Notes: a model not told the origin generated them from the sequence alone. 64,000 nt of DNA from Paenibacillus dendritiformis (GCF_945605565.1 NZ_OX216966.1:3650001-3714000); one strand, 5' to 3'; shown: positions 18,106 through 27,968, counted from the first letter of the stretch. Numbers and translations: made by a program.

Positions 18106-18412
18106 CAAAACGCAAAAAATCCGCCCCTCGACAGGGACGGATTGTGATCCGCGTTACCACCCATTTTCACGGAGCAGGTTGTTATCATTCCCGCACCATG
18201 CAGCTCATTACGTACTGATATACCATACCGTACGCATTCCGGATAACGGTGGAAGTCCGTCGCAGCTTACTCGAGTTCAGCCGCGCTTCTCGGAGATGAC
18301 CTTCAGCTATGAGCCGAACGTTGGCTTGCAGCATACACCAACTCTCTGGAGATCGGGATTCATAGCTTACTCTTCTCGTCCATGAAGTTAACGCCAAGTC
18401 GTTTGTTATCTA
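18106..18412 (-). promoter_or_regulatory. T-box riboswitch leader of brnQ, probable valine (GUC) specifier
   Basis: Read on the minus strand, the leader has the Stem I AGAGAGTTGG box, a specifier region GAAGGTCATCTCCGAG, and the antiterminator core GGGTGGTAACGCGG at 18149-18162. It ends with a terminator whose stem CCGTCCCT/AGGGGCGG lies at 18121-18140 and is followed by TTTTTTG. In most T-boxes the specifier triplet directly precedes ATC, which gives GTC (Val) here. The fit to a branched-chain transporter downstream supports the reading. Confidence 0.9.
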
Positions 18413-18419
18413 TTCTCAC

Positions 18420-18448
18420 ATAATACCATGGAGCTTGTCTATGCACAA
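18420..18448 (-). promoter_or_regulatory. Promoter of the brnQ T-box transcript
   Basis: On the minus strand TTGTGC (18448-18443) and TATTAT (18425-18420) are separated by 17 bp, ending just before the T-box leader. Confidence 0.65.
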
Positions 18449-18682
18449 TATTTCACAAAATATTCCTGGCAGGCTGTTATAATCGCTCTTTTGTGCTTCC
18501 TCGCTATTATCACCCTGTTGTATGAAACTGTCAAAGCGAGAAGAAAAGTTACCGCTCCTCACTCTCTAGTTTCGATATATTGCGGTTTTATTCGAAAATG
18601 GGTCCATGCGAGTGACTGCGGGTGTATACTCGGAAGCAGCACAGGAATTCAATTTCACAACGTGAAGGGGATGCACTTCGGT

Positions 18683-20119
18683 ATGAAAAGTTTCAATTTG
18701 GATTTGGATAGGGAAGAACGGATGTACATCGGAACATATCTGCTGGAACGAATCAATGACTATACGGGGAATATCCGCGAAGTCCGAGTCTCGCCCGAGC
18801 TTGACGTGGATGCGATCGTTCAGTTTGCGCAGAAATTATCGTTTGATCATCCCGTCGGCGCACAGGAGGCGATTGATCATATCTTGGAGGGATTGATCCA
18901 ATTCCAGGTGCATACACCGCATCCGCGGTATTTCGGGCTGTATAATCCGCGGCCCAACGATATGGGAATTATGGCGGATACGATTACCGCGGCGTTCAAT
19001 CCGCAGCTTGCGGCATGGAGCCACGCGCCCGTAGCGGTCGAAATCGAGAACTACGTGCTGAAAGAAATCGCGGCAAAATTCGGGTATTCATCCGAGACAG
19101 CAGACGGGACATTCACGACGGGGGGAGCAGAGGCCAATCTGACGGCTGTGCTGACCGCACTGATTCATCATTTTCCGTCGTATGCCAAGGAAGGGCTGAG
19201 GGCGCTCAAGGCGCAGCCCGTCATGTACGCATCTGCCGAGAGCCACCATTCCCTGGTCAAGGCGGCACGTTCTTGTGGACTGGGCACCGATTCGCTTCGC
19301 ATCATTCCGACGGACTCACAATTACGCATGAATGTGCGTGCGCTTCAGCAGCAGATTGCGGCGGATCGCGCCGCCGGATATGCTCCGTTTCTGATTATTG
19401 GAACGGGGGGAACGACCGGATCCGGAGCGATTGATCCGATTGGCGCACTTGCAGATGTGGCTGAAGACGAACGACTGTGGCTGCATGTGGACGCGGCATA
19501 CGGCGGAGCCTGCGTGTTTGTGCCAGAGCTGCTGGAGCAGCTTCATGACATTCGGCGAGCCGACTCGATTACCTTCGACGCGCATAAGTGGATGTCAGTT
19601 CCTATGGGGGCGGGAATGTATTTGACGCGGCATCGGGATATTTTGCATCGAGCCTTTAGCATCTCCGCCGATTATATGCCGAAGGAAGGAGCTGGCCTGG
19701 ACCGAATTGATCCGTTCACCCATTCGATTCAATGGTCACGAAGATTTATCGGTTTGAAATTGTATTTATCGCTGGCGACGGCAGGTTGGGAAGGCTATGG
19801 CAAAGTGGTGCGGCAACAAGCAGAGATGGGGGAGCGCTTGCGTCAGGAGCTGACGCGATCGAATTGGACGGTCGTCAATGATACCGTGCTGCCCGTCGTA
19901 TGCTTTACGGATATCCGTGTCCCGGCAGAGAGCCGATCGAAATTCGTATCGTTCATCTATGAAGAGGTACTGCGTTCCGGACAGGCTTGGATATCCATCT
20001 ACGAAATGAACAAGGAACCTGCGCTGCGGGCTTGCATCACGAACTACGAGACGACAGCGGAAGATATTATCGCGCTGGTGGAGCTGCTCAATAGTGTGAG
20101 GGCAAAGATGATGAACTAA
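18683..20119 (+). CDS. PLP-dependent amino acid decarboxylase (group II, aromatic/glutamate type)
   Basis: A 478-aa fold-type I enzyme. The PLP lysine lies in SITFDAHKWMSVPMG, the cofactor Asp in LWLHVDAAYGG, and TTGGAEANLTA is the phosphate-binding region. The family decarboxylates aromatic amino acids, glutamate or diaminobutyrate; the substrate is open. The frame extends to an ATG at 18428, but that part encodes an unlikely hydrophobic stretch overlapping the divergent promoter. I use ATG 18683, with GAAGGGG about 12 bp upstream, which gives the usual length. A strong terminator follows. Confidence 0.85.
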   Translation: MKSFNLDLDREERMYIGTYLLERINDYTGNIREVRVSPELDVDAIVQFAQKLSFDHPVGAQEAIDHILEGLIQFQVHTPHPRYFGLYNPRPNDMGIMADTITAAFNPQLAAWSHAPVAVEIENYVLKEIAAKFGYSSETADGTFTTGGAEANLTAVLTALIHHFPSYAKEGLRALKAQPVMYASAESHHSLVKAARSCGLGTDSLRIIPTDSQLRMNVRALQQQIAADRAAGYAPFLIIGTGGTTGSGAIDPIGALADVAEDERLWLHVDAAYGGACVFVPELLEQLHDIRRADSITFDAHKWMSVPMGAGMYLTRHRDILHRAFSISADYMPKEGAGLDRIDPFTHSIQWSRRFIGLKLYLSLATAGWEGYGKVVRQQAEMGERLRQELTRSNWTVVNDTVLPVVCFTDIRVPAESRSKFVSFIYEEVLRSGQAWISIYEMNKEPALRACITNYETTAEDIIALVELLNSVRAKMMN

Positions 20120-20130
20120 AAAATAAAGCT

Positions 20131-20176
20131 AAGAATCGACTTGGACGGCCGTGCCGCAGAGTCGATTCTTTTTTTG
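20131..20176 (+). terminator. Rho-independent terminator
   Basis: AGAATCGACT pairs perfectly with AGTCGATTCT, followed by a run of seven T after the stem. Confidence 0.88.
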
Positions 20177-20342
20177 GGCGGAGACGGGAACCGCGCAGAA
20201 AATCCGTTTTGAAGCAGACATAATCCGTTCATCGGTGGCTGGCGCCGGATTTCTCGCCTAGCATTAGAGGGAGCATGTGCCATGTAAAGCAAAGAAGGAA
20301 GCATGACGGTGCAAAGAAAGATGCGAAAGGAAAGATGTTAAG

Positions 20343-21554
20343 ATGACTCGAGTTCGATTCAGTATATTTTTTAGCGTGTTCGTGGCGATGGTCGGGTTGA
20401 TGATTATCGCCCCGGTGATGCCTCCGCTGATACGCGAATTGGGGCTGAGCGAGACGCATTCGGGCCTGATTATTTCGCTGGGATCGGTCGCCATGGCCGT
20501 GATGGCGCCGGTATGGGGGAGATGGAGCGATGTGCGGGGAAGAAAGCCGGTCATCTTGATTGGCTTCCTCGGCATGTTCATCAGCTACGTGCTGTTCACG
20601 GCGACGATGTACGCCGGCTTGTCCGGGCTGATCAGCGGCGGGCTGCTGGTTGCGCTGCTGATCGTGGCGCGCGGCCTGGTCGGCCTGTTCATTCCTGCCG
20701 TTCCCTCCGCGGCGCAGGCGTATATGGCGGACATCACGGATGAGCAGGGCCGCTCGGCAGGAATGGCTCTCATCGGCGCTGCCAATGGCATGGGGCTCGT
20801 GCTTGGCCCGGCGATTGCCGGAGCGTTCGCGCTTATCGGCCTTATCTGGCCGCTGTATATTGGCGCGCTGCTGCCGCTTATCGCGATTGTCGTTGCCCTG
20901 CTGCTGATTCCGGCGCATAAGGCGAAGATTCAGGCCAAGCCGGCGAAGGTGAACCCGTTCCAACCCGGCCTTCGCCTTTATTTGTTCGCCGGACTGGCGA
21001 CGATGCTCAGCATTGTCACCTTGCAAGTGGTCGGAGGCTTCTATTTTCAGGATCAGTTGTCCATGACGACGCAGGAGACCGCACGGATGTTGTCCATGGG
21101 CTTGATGGTGAGCGGGGTGGCGATGATTGTTACGCAAGGGCTGCAGATGAAAAAGCCGAAATGGCAGCCCAAGCCCTTGATTCTGGTTGGATCGGCACTG
21201 CTCATACTCAGCATGCTGCTCTTCCTTTTCGTCATCGGCCTCGTCAGCTTTTACGCGGCCTTCTTCTTGTTCGGTGTCGGTACCGGGCTGATGATGCCGG
21301 GCTTCATGTCCGGTTCCTCGCTTGCTGTGGCCCCCGAGCAGCAAGGCGGCGTGGCGGGGCTCGTTGGATCGGTATCCGGCATCTCCGCCGTGATCGCCCC
21401 GATTGTGAGCACGAGCCTGTACAAGCTGGATAAGCATCTTCCCTTTGCGGCGGTCGCTGCCTTAGTGCTGTTTATGGCCATTACGCTGCTTGTCCGCGGC
21501 ACGAAGCTTGCCGCAAGCAAGGGGGCGGCGGAAGCAGCGAATGCGGAGAAATAA
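20343..21554 (+). CDS. MFS transporter
   Basis: A 403-aa, 12-helix major facilitator protein with the loop 2-3 motif GRWSDVRGRKPVILIG and an antiporter-type GMGLVLGPAIAGAF segment in helix 5. Those motifs suggest proton-coupled export. It precedes a pair of siderophore-type ABC half-transporters by 60 bp in the same direction. The order MFS plus two ABC fusions recalls ybtX-ybtP-ybtQ of the yersiniabactin system, but drug efflux is equally possible. AAAGGAAAG upstream supports the ATG. Confidence 0.83.
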   Translation: MTRVRFSIFFSVFVAMVGLMIIAPVMPPLIRELGLSETHSGLIISLGSVAMAVMAPVWGRWSDVRGRKPVILIGFLGMFISYVLFTATMYAGLSGLISGGLLVALLIVARGLVGLFIPAVPSAAQAYMADITDEQGRSAGMALIGAANGMGLVLGPAIAGAFALIGLIWPLYIGALLPLIAIVVALLLIPAHKAKIQAKPAKVNPFQPGLRLYLFAGLATMLSIVTLQVVGGFYFQDQLSMTTQETARMLSMGLMVSGVAMIVTQGLQMKKPKWQPKPLILVGSALLILSMLLFLFVIGLVSFYAAFFLFGVGTGLMMPGFMSGSSLAVAPEQQGGVAGLVGSVSGISAVIAPIVSTSLYKLDKHLPFAAVAALVLFMAITLLVRGTKLAASKGAAEAANAEK

Positions 21555-21614
21555 ACGTACCTGTTCTTGCAGCGAGTATAAGCCAAGTCATGAGATAAAT
21601 GAGGTGATCCGCCA

Positions 21615-23462
21615 ATGAGTGCGAAATCGGAAATGTCGGGCCTGCTGCATATTGCCGGGGAGAAAAAAGGGCTGCTTACAGTCGCATCTCTTTTTTCTAT
21701 CCTGTCAAGCCTGCTGCAAATCGCTCCTTTTGCCGCGGTATACAAAATTGTCGAGGAACTGCTGATGCATGCGCAGCGAATGGAGGGGATCGATAAAGAT
21801 CTCATCCTCTATTGGGGCATCTTTGCGTTTCTTGCTTTGATTGGGGCGCTGCTTACGTTATATATCGGCGTCATGTGCTCTCATATCGCGGCGTTCCACA
21901 TTCTCTACCGGCTGCGGGTGAGGCTGGCCGACCACGTCGCCAAGGTGCCCATGGGCTACCATACGAAGACAGCGACGGGAGAATTGAAAAAAATTATTGA
22001 GACCAGTGTCGAGAAAATCGAAAAATTCATTGCTCACCAGCTTCCGGATATCGTATGCGCCGTCGTGATCCCGCTGCTGCTGATCGGCTATTTATTCTGG
22101 CTGGACTGGCGGATGGCGCTCGTGCTGCTTGTTCCTATCGGCATCGGTTTCTGGCTGCAGGCCCGCCTTTTTGCAAGCGCCAGCGGCCAGCAGGCCTTTC
22201 GTGATTTTCAATTCGCGGCGGAAGAGATGAATGCGACCGGCGTGGAATATGTGCGGGGGATGCCTGCCGTGAAGATATTCGGGATTACCGCGGATAACTT
22301 TTTAACCTTCAAGCAAGCCGTTGTCCAATATCGCGATATTTCGTTACGAGTTACGGATTTTTTCAAAACTCCCTATAGTCTGTTTTACGTTCTGGTGAGC
22401 TCTTTATTTACGTTTATTGTGCCGATTGGCATTTTGCTGGCCAGCGGCGATTCCGGAAATCAAGCCTTTGCCATTACGTTCATCCTGTTCCTGATTATTA
22501 CGCCCAGCTTATCGGTGCCCTTATTGAGGCTGATGTATATCGGAGGCGGGATGAGAGAGATTGTGGAAGGCAATAAGCGGATTGAAGCAGTTTTCTCCGA
22601 AGCGGTCGTGGCGGAGCCGGCTTCGCCGCGAGTTCCCGCGTCGTATGATATCACTTTTCAGCAAGTATCCTTTGCGTATGAGAAGCAGGAGAGCAAAGAT
22701 TTTAAACCGGTATTGAACCAGATCGATTTTGTCGCCAAAGCAGGGGAAATGACGGCGCTCGTCGGTCCATCCGGCGGCGGAAAATCGACCATTGCCAATC
22801 TGCTGCTCCGCTTCTGGGACGTTCAGGAGGGCGTCATTGCGATCGGCGGCGTGCCGATTCGCGAGATGGGGACGGAGAAGCTGATGGATACGGTCTCGTT
22901 CGTATTCCAGGATGTTCATCTTTTCTACGATACGATTGCAGCGAATATCCGGATGGGCAATACGGCAGCGTCGATGGAAGAGGTCATTGCCACTGCGAAG
23001 ACGGCTTGCTGCCATGAATTCATTGTCAAGCTGGAGCACGGGTATGACACCAAAATCGGAGAAGGCGGGACCTATCTGTCCGGCGGAGAAGCGCAGCGGA
23101 TCGCGATTGCCCGGGCCTTGCTGAAAAACGCGCCGATCCTGGTGCTGGATGAAGCGACCGCTTATGCGGATGCCGAGAACGAGAAGAAGATCCAGCAGGG
23201 TCTGGCCGAGCTGGTCAAAGGCAAGACCGTCCTCATCATTGCCCACCGCCTGTCTGCCATTCGCGCGGCCGAACAGATTCTGGTCGTGAAGCAGGGAGCC
23301 ATCGCCGAGCGGGGAACGCATGACGAGCTGCGCGCCTTGAACGGGCTGTACGAGCAGATGTGGCAAGCCCACATCTGCGCGGCTTCGTGGAGACTCGGAG
23401 CAGGCGACAGGCTGCCGCAACAGGCGGAGGAATGCTGCACAACAGGGGGGCTTAACGGATGA
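21615..23462 (+). CDS. ABC transporter permease/ATPase fusion, YbtP/IrtA-like
   Basis: A 615-aa half-transporter. An N-terminal six-helix type IV exporter-fold domain (about 1-320) is followed by an ATPase with Walker A GPSGGGKSTI, signature LSGGEAQRIAIARAL and Walker B ILVLDEATAYAD. Its C-terminus carries an extra Cys-containing tail (about 580-615). YbtP/YbtQ and IrtA/IrtB import ferric siderophores despite the exporter fold. GAGGTG before the ATG supports the start, and the stop overlaps the next gene in ATGA. Confidence 0.86.
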   Translation: MSAKSEMSGLLHIAGEKKGLLTVASLFSILSSLLQIAPFAAVYKIVEELLMHAQRMEGIDKDLILYWGIFAFLALIGALLTLYIGVMCSHIAAFHILYRLRVRLADHVAKVPMGYHTKTATGELKKIIETSVEKIEKFIAHQLPDIVCAVVIPLLLIGYLFWLDWRMALVLLVPIGIGFWLQARLFASASGQQAFRDFQFAAEEMNATGVEYVRGMPAVKIFGITADNFLTFKQAVVQYRDISLRVTDFFKTPYSLFYVLVSSLFTFIVPIGILLASGDSGNQAFAITFILFLIITPSLSVPLLRLMYIGGGMREIVEGNKRIEAVFSEAVVAEPASPRVPASYDITFQQVSFAYEKQESKDFKPVLNQIDFVAKAGEMTALVGPSGGGKSTIANLLLRFWDVQEGVIAIGGVPIREMGTEKLMDTVSFVFQDVHLFYDTIAANIRMGNTAASMEEVIATAKTACCHEFIVKLEHGYDTKIGEGGTYLSGGEAQRIAIARALLKNAPILVLDEATAYADAENEKKIQQGLAELVKGKTVLIIAHRLSAIRAAEQILVVKQGAIAERGTHDELRALNGLYEQMWQAHICAASWRLGAGDRLPQQAEECCTTGGLNG

Positions 23463-25198
23463 ATCGGTATTTGTACAATGTTTCCGGGGGGAATCCCCGG
23501 AGCTTATGGCCGTCCAGCTTGGCGGCGCTCCTGGATGGATTCGCAAAAATTATACCCGCCGCGCTCCTGATCGATATCGTGAATACGATTTATATCTCGT
23601 TCGCGCATCCGGAGACGGGCTTGAATACCGGGCGTTTGTGGACGGTCTGCGCCATATTGTTCGCCTGGCTGCTTGTGTCCTATGCGGCATGCTCCTTGCT
23701 GTACGACAAATCGTTCAAAGCGGCTTACCGTCTGGCGGCATCCGGCCGGCTGACCTTCGCCGAGCATCTGCGGCATCTGTCGCTGGGGTATTTCAGCAAG
23801 CGCGACCCGGGGGATATGACCAACTTGCTGTTAAGCGACTACGGGCAAGTCGAGCATACGATCTCCCACAATGTTCCCCAGCTCATCAGCGCCATCCTGC
23901 TGCCTTTTTTGGCCTTGGCCGGACTCGTGTTTCTCGACTGGAGAATGGCGTTGGCCATGTTCATTTCCGTTCCGTTCGGCGCGCTGCTGCTGTGGCTGAC
24001 CGACGCGCTTCAGGCGCGTCTGAGCGAGAATCATGTTCGAGCCAAAAATGAAGCCGCCAGCCGGCTGCAGGAATATTTGACCGGGATCCGCGAGATCAAG
24101 GCTCACCATATGGGCGGGGAGCGCTTCGAGCGGCTGCGTCTGTCCTTCGAACGGCTGATGCGGGCATCGATCCGGCTGGAAGGCATCGTGGGGCCCGTGA
24201 TGATGGGCGCGATGCTGCTGATCCGTTCCGGGATGACGATCATGATCCTGGCCGGCAGCTATCTGCTCGCAGGCGGAACGCTGTCGCTGCCTGTCTTTCT
24301 CCTCTTCTTGCTGGTGGGGACCCGAATATTCGAGCCTTTGACGGTCGTGCTGATGAATTATGGGGAAATGCGCTATTCTGCCCACAGCGCGCAGCGCATT
24401 ATGGAGGTACGGCAGGAGCGGCCGATGGAGGGAACGGGCAGCATCAATCCGCATGGGAAGATTGTGTTCGACCGGGTCGCCTTCGGTTACAATGCCAACC
24501 AGCCGGTCCTGCGCGACTTGTCCTTTACGATCGAACCGAATACGATTACGGCTTTGGTGGGACCGTCAGGAAGCGGGAAGAGCACGGTGACTCGCTTGAT
24601 TGCCCGCTTCTGGGATGTTCAGCAGGGTGCGATCAGGATTGGTGATCAGCCGATTCAGCAGGCCGACCCCGAGAAGCTGTTGCAGCATATTTCGATGGTG
24701 TTCCAAGATGTATATCTATTCCAGGATACCATCGGCAACAATATCCGGATCGGGAAGATGGATGCGTCGCAAGCGGAGATTGAGGAGGCGGCCAAGCGCG
24801 CTTGCTGCCATGACTTCATCTCGCAATTGCCGCAGGGCTATGATACGCCTGTAGGCGAAGGCGGCTCGACGCTGTCCGGCGGCGAGAAGCAGCGGGTGTC
24901 GATCGCCCGCGCCTTATTGAAGAACGCGACGATCGTGCTGCTCGACGAAGCGACCGCTTCGCTTGATCCGGAGAATGAAGCGGCTGTTCAGCAGGCGATC
25001 AATGAATTGGTCGCGGATAAGACGGTCATCATTATTGCGCACCGGTTGAAGACGATTCAACATGCGGATAAGATCCTGGTGCTTGACCAGGGCCGGCTTG
25101 TTGAGGAAGGCACGCACCCTGAATTGGTTGCCCAGGCGGGACTGTATGCGAACCTGTGGGGCTTGCAGCAGGATGCCGACGGGTGGCGGGTGAGATAA
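23459..25198 (+). CDS. ABC transporter permease/ATPase fusion, YbtQ/IrtB-like
   Basis: A 579-aa half-transporter with six hydrophobic segments in the first 310 residues and an ATPase domain with Walker A GPSGSGKSTV, Q-loop VFQDVYLFQDT, signature LSGGEKQRVSIARAL and Walker B IVLLDEATASLD. It is coupled to the previous gene by a 4-bp overlap and should form a heterodimer with its product. Import of an iron chelate is the best guess from family resemblance; export of a small molecule remains possible. No Fur box was found before this set. Confidence 0.86.
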   Translation: MNRYLYNVSGGNPRSLWPSSLAALLDGFAKIIPAALLIDIVNTIYISFAHPETGLNTGRLWTVCAILFAWLLVSYAACSLLYDKSFKAAYRLAASGRLTFAEHLRHLSLGYFSKRDPGDMTNLLLSDYGQVEHTISHNVPQLISAILLPFLALAGLVFLDWRMALAMFISVPFGALLLWLTDALQARLSENHVRAKNEAASRLQEYLTGIREIKAHHMGGERFERLRLSFERLMRASIRLEGIVGPVMMGAMLLIRSGMTIMILAGSYLLAGGTLSLPVFLLFLLVGTRIFEPLTVVLMNYGEMRYSAHSAQRIMEVRQERPMEGTGSINPHGKIVFDRVAFGYNANQPVLRDLSFTIEPNTITALVGPSGSGKSTVTRLIARFWDVQQGAIRIGDQPIQQADPEKLLQHISMVFQDVYLFQDTIGNNIRIGKMDASQAEIEEAAKRACCHDFISQLPQGYDTPVGEGGSTLSGGEKQRVSIARALLKNATIVLLDEATASLDPENEAAVQQAINELVADKTVIIIAHRLKTIQHADKILVLDQGRLVEEGTHPELVAQAGLYANLWGLQQDADGWRVR

Positions 25199-25217
25199 GG
25201 CAACGCGTATTGAATGG

Positions 25218-25256
25218 AAGCTCCCTGAAGCCTTTGGGCGGACGGGAGCTTTCTTA
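25218..25256 (+). terminator. Rho-independent terminator
   Basis: AAGCTCCC and GGGAGCTT form a perfect 8-bp stem around an 18-base loop, followed by TCTTA. Confidence 0.75.
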
Positions 25257-25343
25257 ATATGCGGTCTTGAAGCAGGAATAGCCGGTCATCATGCAGGAAA
25301 TAATTGAATGTAATTTTAGAAATCTGGAAAAAGGGGTCGCTGC

Positions 25344-25742
25344 ATGAATTGGTCTGCATGGTCGATGGATCGAGTTCTTATTTTGTTTGTCAGTCTGGCG
25401 TTTCTTTTAATGAGCGTTCAGGTGACAGTGTTTCATTATCGCCAAAATTTTCACCACAAAGCGATGTGGGTGCCTGTTATCCTCTCTCCCCTATTTTTCA
25501 TTGCCGGGATTGTGTTGACCTGGTATAACCAGGCCTGGCTTGCCGCTCTGTTCCAGGTGCTGATGTGGCTCGGCGTCTTATCGGGCTTGATCGGCTTTTA
25601 TTTTCATTTTCGGGGAGTCGGGGTTCGGGTTGGGGGATGGGCCCTGCGCAATTTTATGATTGGTCCTCCCGTCATTCTCCCGCTTATGTTCACCGCGCTA
25701 AGCGCGCTTGGCTTGATTGCGATGTACTGGAAGGTGGGTTGA
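25344..25742 (+). CDS. Small integral membrane protein
   Basis: A 132-aa protein with four hydrophobic helices (about 8-28, 43-62, 66-88 and 105-128) and a short basic loop. I do not recognise a named family. It starts 2 bp upstream of a dehydrogenase set and could anchor that complex to the membrane, or be a haem-free quinone-side subunit; neither is shown. An AAGGGG sequence lies before the ATG. Confidence 0.7.
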   Translation: MNWSAWSMDRVLILFVSLAFLLMSVQVTVFHYRQNFHHKAMWVPVILSPLFFIAGIVLTWYNQAWLAALFQVLMWLGVLSGLIGFYFHFRGVGVRVGGWALRNFMIGPPVILPLMFTALSALGLIAMYWKVG

Positions 25743-25744
25743 CC

Positions 25745-26341
25745 ATGGCGCGGCACAGTCATTACCCGTCTTTTGATGTCATGAAGGAGCGGCATGAATG
25801 GGATGATCATACCCAGACCATCGTGATGTCCCGCGTGAAGCCGAACAATGCTCTGCACTTTTTTACGCCGCCTGAGGCCGGCATGATACGGCGTATCGCC
25901 TCGCTGCTCGTAGACGATGAGACACCGGAAGCGCTCGATTTCGTGCTTGTCCATATCGACCGCACGATGCATCGCTCTCCAGGGGAGAGCCAGCGCAAGG
26001 CGGGCGTTCCCGAAGCGCCGAAGCTGCTTCGGGCGGGTCTCCACGCGCTGGAGCAAGCGGCCCAAGCCCTGCACTCTTCTTCTTTTGCAGACCTGGACGC
26101 GGACATCCAGAGACAATATTTGCAGGACATGAGCCAATCCGCCGCCAAGCCGAAAGGGGTCTGGACCGGCATACCGCAAGCCGAACTGTTCAGGAAGCTG
26201 TTGAATCTGACGGTCGAAGCGTACTGTTCTCACCCGAAGGTCTGGTCCGATATCGGATACGCCGGTCCGGCTTATCCGCGGGGTTATGTCCGCACGCAGA
26301 TGGGACAATTGGATCCATGGGAGGCTCAGCCGGAACAATGA
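25745..26341 (+). CDS. Gluconate 2-dehydrogenase subunit 3 family protein
   Basis: A 198-aa protein. The FFTPPEAGMIRRIASLLVDD opening followed by a helical middle and the C-terminal FRKLLNLTVEAYCSHPKVWSDIGYAGPAYPRGY block is the Gluconate_2-dh3 pattern. These small subunits accompany a GMC flavoprotein in membrane dehydrogenases. No Tat signal is visible. ATG 25745 follows AAGGTGGG; the open frame extends upstream over the membrane-protein gene but is not used. It overlaps the flavoprotein gene by 4 bp. Confidence 0.85.
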   Translation: MARHSHYPSFDVMKERHEWDDHTQTIVMSRVKPNNALHFFTPPEAGMIRRIASLLVDDETPEALDFVLVHIDRTMHRSPGESQRKAGVPEAPKLLRAGLHALEQAAQALHSSSFADLDADIQRQYLQDMSQSAAKPKGVWTGIPQAELFRKLLNLTVEAYCSHPKVWSDIGYAGPAYPRGYVRTQMGQLDPWEAQPEQ

Positions 26342-27912
26342 TGAACCGAAAATACGCGAACGAAGAAGTGGATGTCGTCATCGTGGGCGCGGGCGCCGCG
26401 GGCGGCGTGCTGGCCAAAGAATTAAGCGAAGCGGGCATGAGCGTGGTCGTCCTCGATGCCGGGCCGTTCCGCGATCCGCAGAAGGATTTTGCGAGCGATG
26501 AGCTTGCGATGAGGAATCTGGGGTGGCAGGATACCCGGATCGTGGACGGGAAGGACCCCTTGACGATGGGGCATAACAATTCCGGCCGCGGGATCGGGGG
26601 CGGAACCGTTCACTTTACGGCGGTGTTTTTGAGGTTTCACGAGGCGGATTTCAGAGCAAGGACGCTGGATGGCGTCGCGGAGGATTGGCCGATCGGCTAT
26701 CACGACCTGGAACGATACTATGCGAGAAACGAAAAGGAAATTGCCGTATCCGGACCGAAGCATTTCCCGTGGGGCAACTACCATGGACCATATCCCTATC
26801 CGGAGAGGGAGCCGCTCAGCCCGAACGCGTACATGTTCATGAACGGCTGCGACAAGCTAGGCATCCGCTCTTCTGTCGCTCCGCTCGCGATTCTGTCCGC
26901 GCCGTTCGAGGGCCGGCCGCCTTGCATCAATCGGGGCTTCTGCAATCAAGGCTGCATGCCAGACGCCAAGTTCAGCACCCTCATCGTTCATATTCCGAAA
27001 GCGATCCAGGCCGGCGCCGAGGTATTGGCGAACTGCATGGTGACCCGGGTCATCATGGGCACGGACGGGAAGGCGAAGGGGGTCGCTTTCATCCATGATG
27101 GGAAATCGTATGAGCAAAAGGCGAAGCTCGTCATCTTATCCGCCTACGTGGTCGAAACGCCGCGACTTCTGCTCAACTCGGCGACCGCACAATTCCCCGA
27201 CGGGCTGGCGAACCGCAGCGGCTGGGTCGGGAAGGCTGTCATGGTGCACAGCAGCCACGACGTCTATGCCAAATTCGACAACGAAATCAGACTGTATAAA
27301 GGTACACCTGTGCTGGCTACGACCCAGGATTTCTACCGGACCGACCCGAACAATAACTTCGTGCGCGGGTATACCCTTCATTCTCACGGGGCGCGGCCGG
27401 TCGAGTTCGCGAGCGGAATCTCGAAGGCGGAGGGAGGCCCGGTGTGGGGAGAACGGTTACGGGAGACGCTGCTCGATTACAACCATTATGGAAGAGTCAC
27501 GCTGGTCGGCGAAGTGCTGCCCCATCCGGAGAACCGGGTAACATTAGCGGATGACAAAGACGAGTACGGCTTGCCCCGCGCCAAAGTCACCTTCAGTTAC
27601 GGCGATAATGATCGCAAGCTGATCGACCATGCGGTCGCGAACATGAAGGCCATTCTCGATGCCGCGGGCGGCAAGGTCGAATTCGTCATTCCGGATAGCG
27701 CCCATATGATGGGGGGCTGCCGCATGGGGAATGATCCAGAGAGCTCGGTCGTCAATTCCTATGGCCAATCCCATGACATTCCCAATCTGTTCGTCTGTGA
27801 CGCGAGCATATTTGTCACTTCTGGCGCCGGCAATCCGACGAACACGGTCATGTCATTGGCGCTCCGAACAGCCGATTATATTAAGGAAAAGGCAAAGAAG
27901 CTGGAGTTGTGA
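26338..27912 (+). CDS. GMC family FAD-dependent oxidoreductase (gluconate dehydrogenase-like large subunit)
   Basis: A 524-aa flavoprotein. The Rossmann dinucleotide motif VIVGAGAAGGVLAKELSEAG lies near residue 13. GGGTVHFTAVF marks the FAD-binding region, INRGFCNQGCMPDAK a Cys-containing substrate-side loop, and the C-terminal HMMGGCRMGNDPESSV and SGAGNPTNTVMSLALR the GMC signature. It should oxidise a sugar acid, alcohol or polyol and pass electrons to the respiratory chain with the two upstream proteins. Two adjacent ATGs (26338, 26341) are possible starts. Confidence 0.88.
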   Translation: MMNRKYANEEVDVVIVGAGAAGGVLAKELSEAGMSVVVLDAGPFRDPQKDFASDELAMRNLGWQDTRIVDGKDPLTMGHNNSGRGIGGGTVHFTAVFLRFHEADFRARTLDGVAEDWPIGYHDLERYYARNEKEIAVSGPKHFPWGNYHGPYPYPEREPLSPNAYMFMNGCDKLGIRSSVAPLAILSAPFEGRPPCINRGFCNQGCMPDAKFSTLIVHIPKAIQAGAEVLANCMVTRVIMGTDGKAKGVAFIHDGKSYEQKAKLVILSAYVVETPRLLLNSATAQFPDGLANRSGWVGKAVMVHSSHDVYAKFDNEIRLYKGTPVLATTQDFYRTDPNNNFVRGYTLHSHGARPVEFASGISKAEGGPVWGERLRETLLDYNHYGRVTLVGEVLPHPENRVTLADDKDEYGLPRAKVTFSYGDNDRKLIDHAVANMKAILDAAGGKVEFVIPDSAHMMGGCRMGNDPESSVVNSYGQSHDIPNLFVCDASIFVTSGAGNPTNTVMSLALRTADYIKEKAKKLEL

Positions 27913-27968
27913 CGAGACCGGAGCAGTGCCGCTGGCGGCATCTCGTTCCGGCAGCCAACTTGTAAACG

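Noticed and set aside
18428..18682. N-terminal extension of the PLP decarboxylase
   Set aside because: It overlaps the divergent brnQ promoter, lacks a ribosome site and would exceed the family length.
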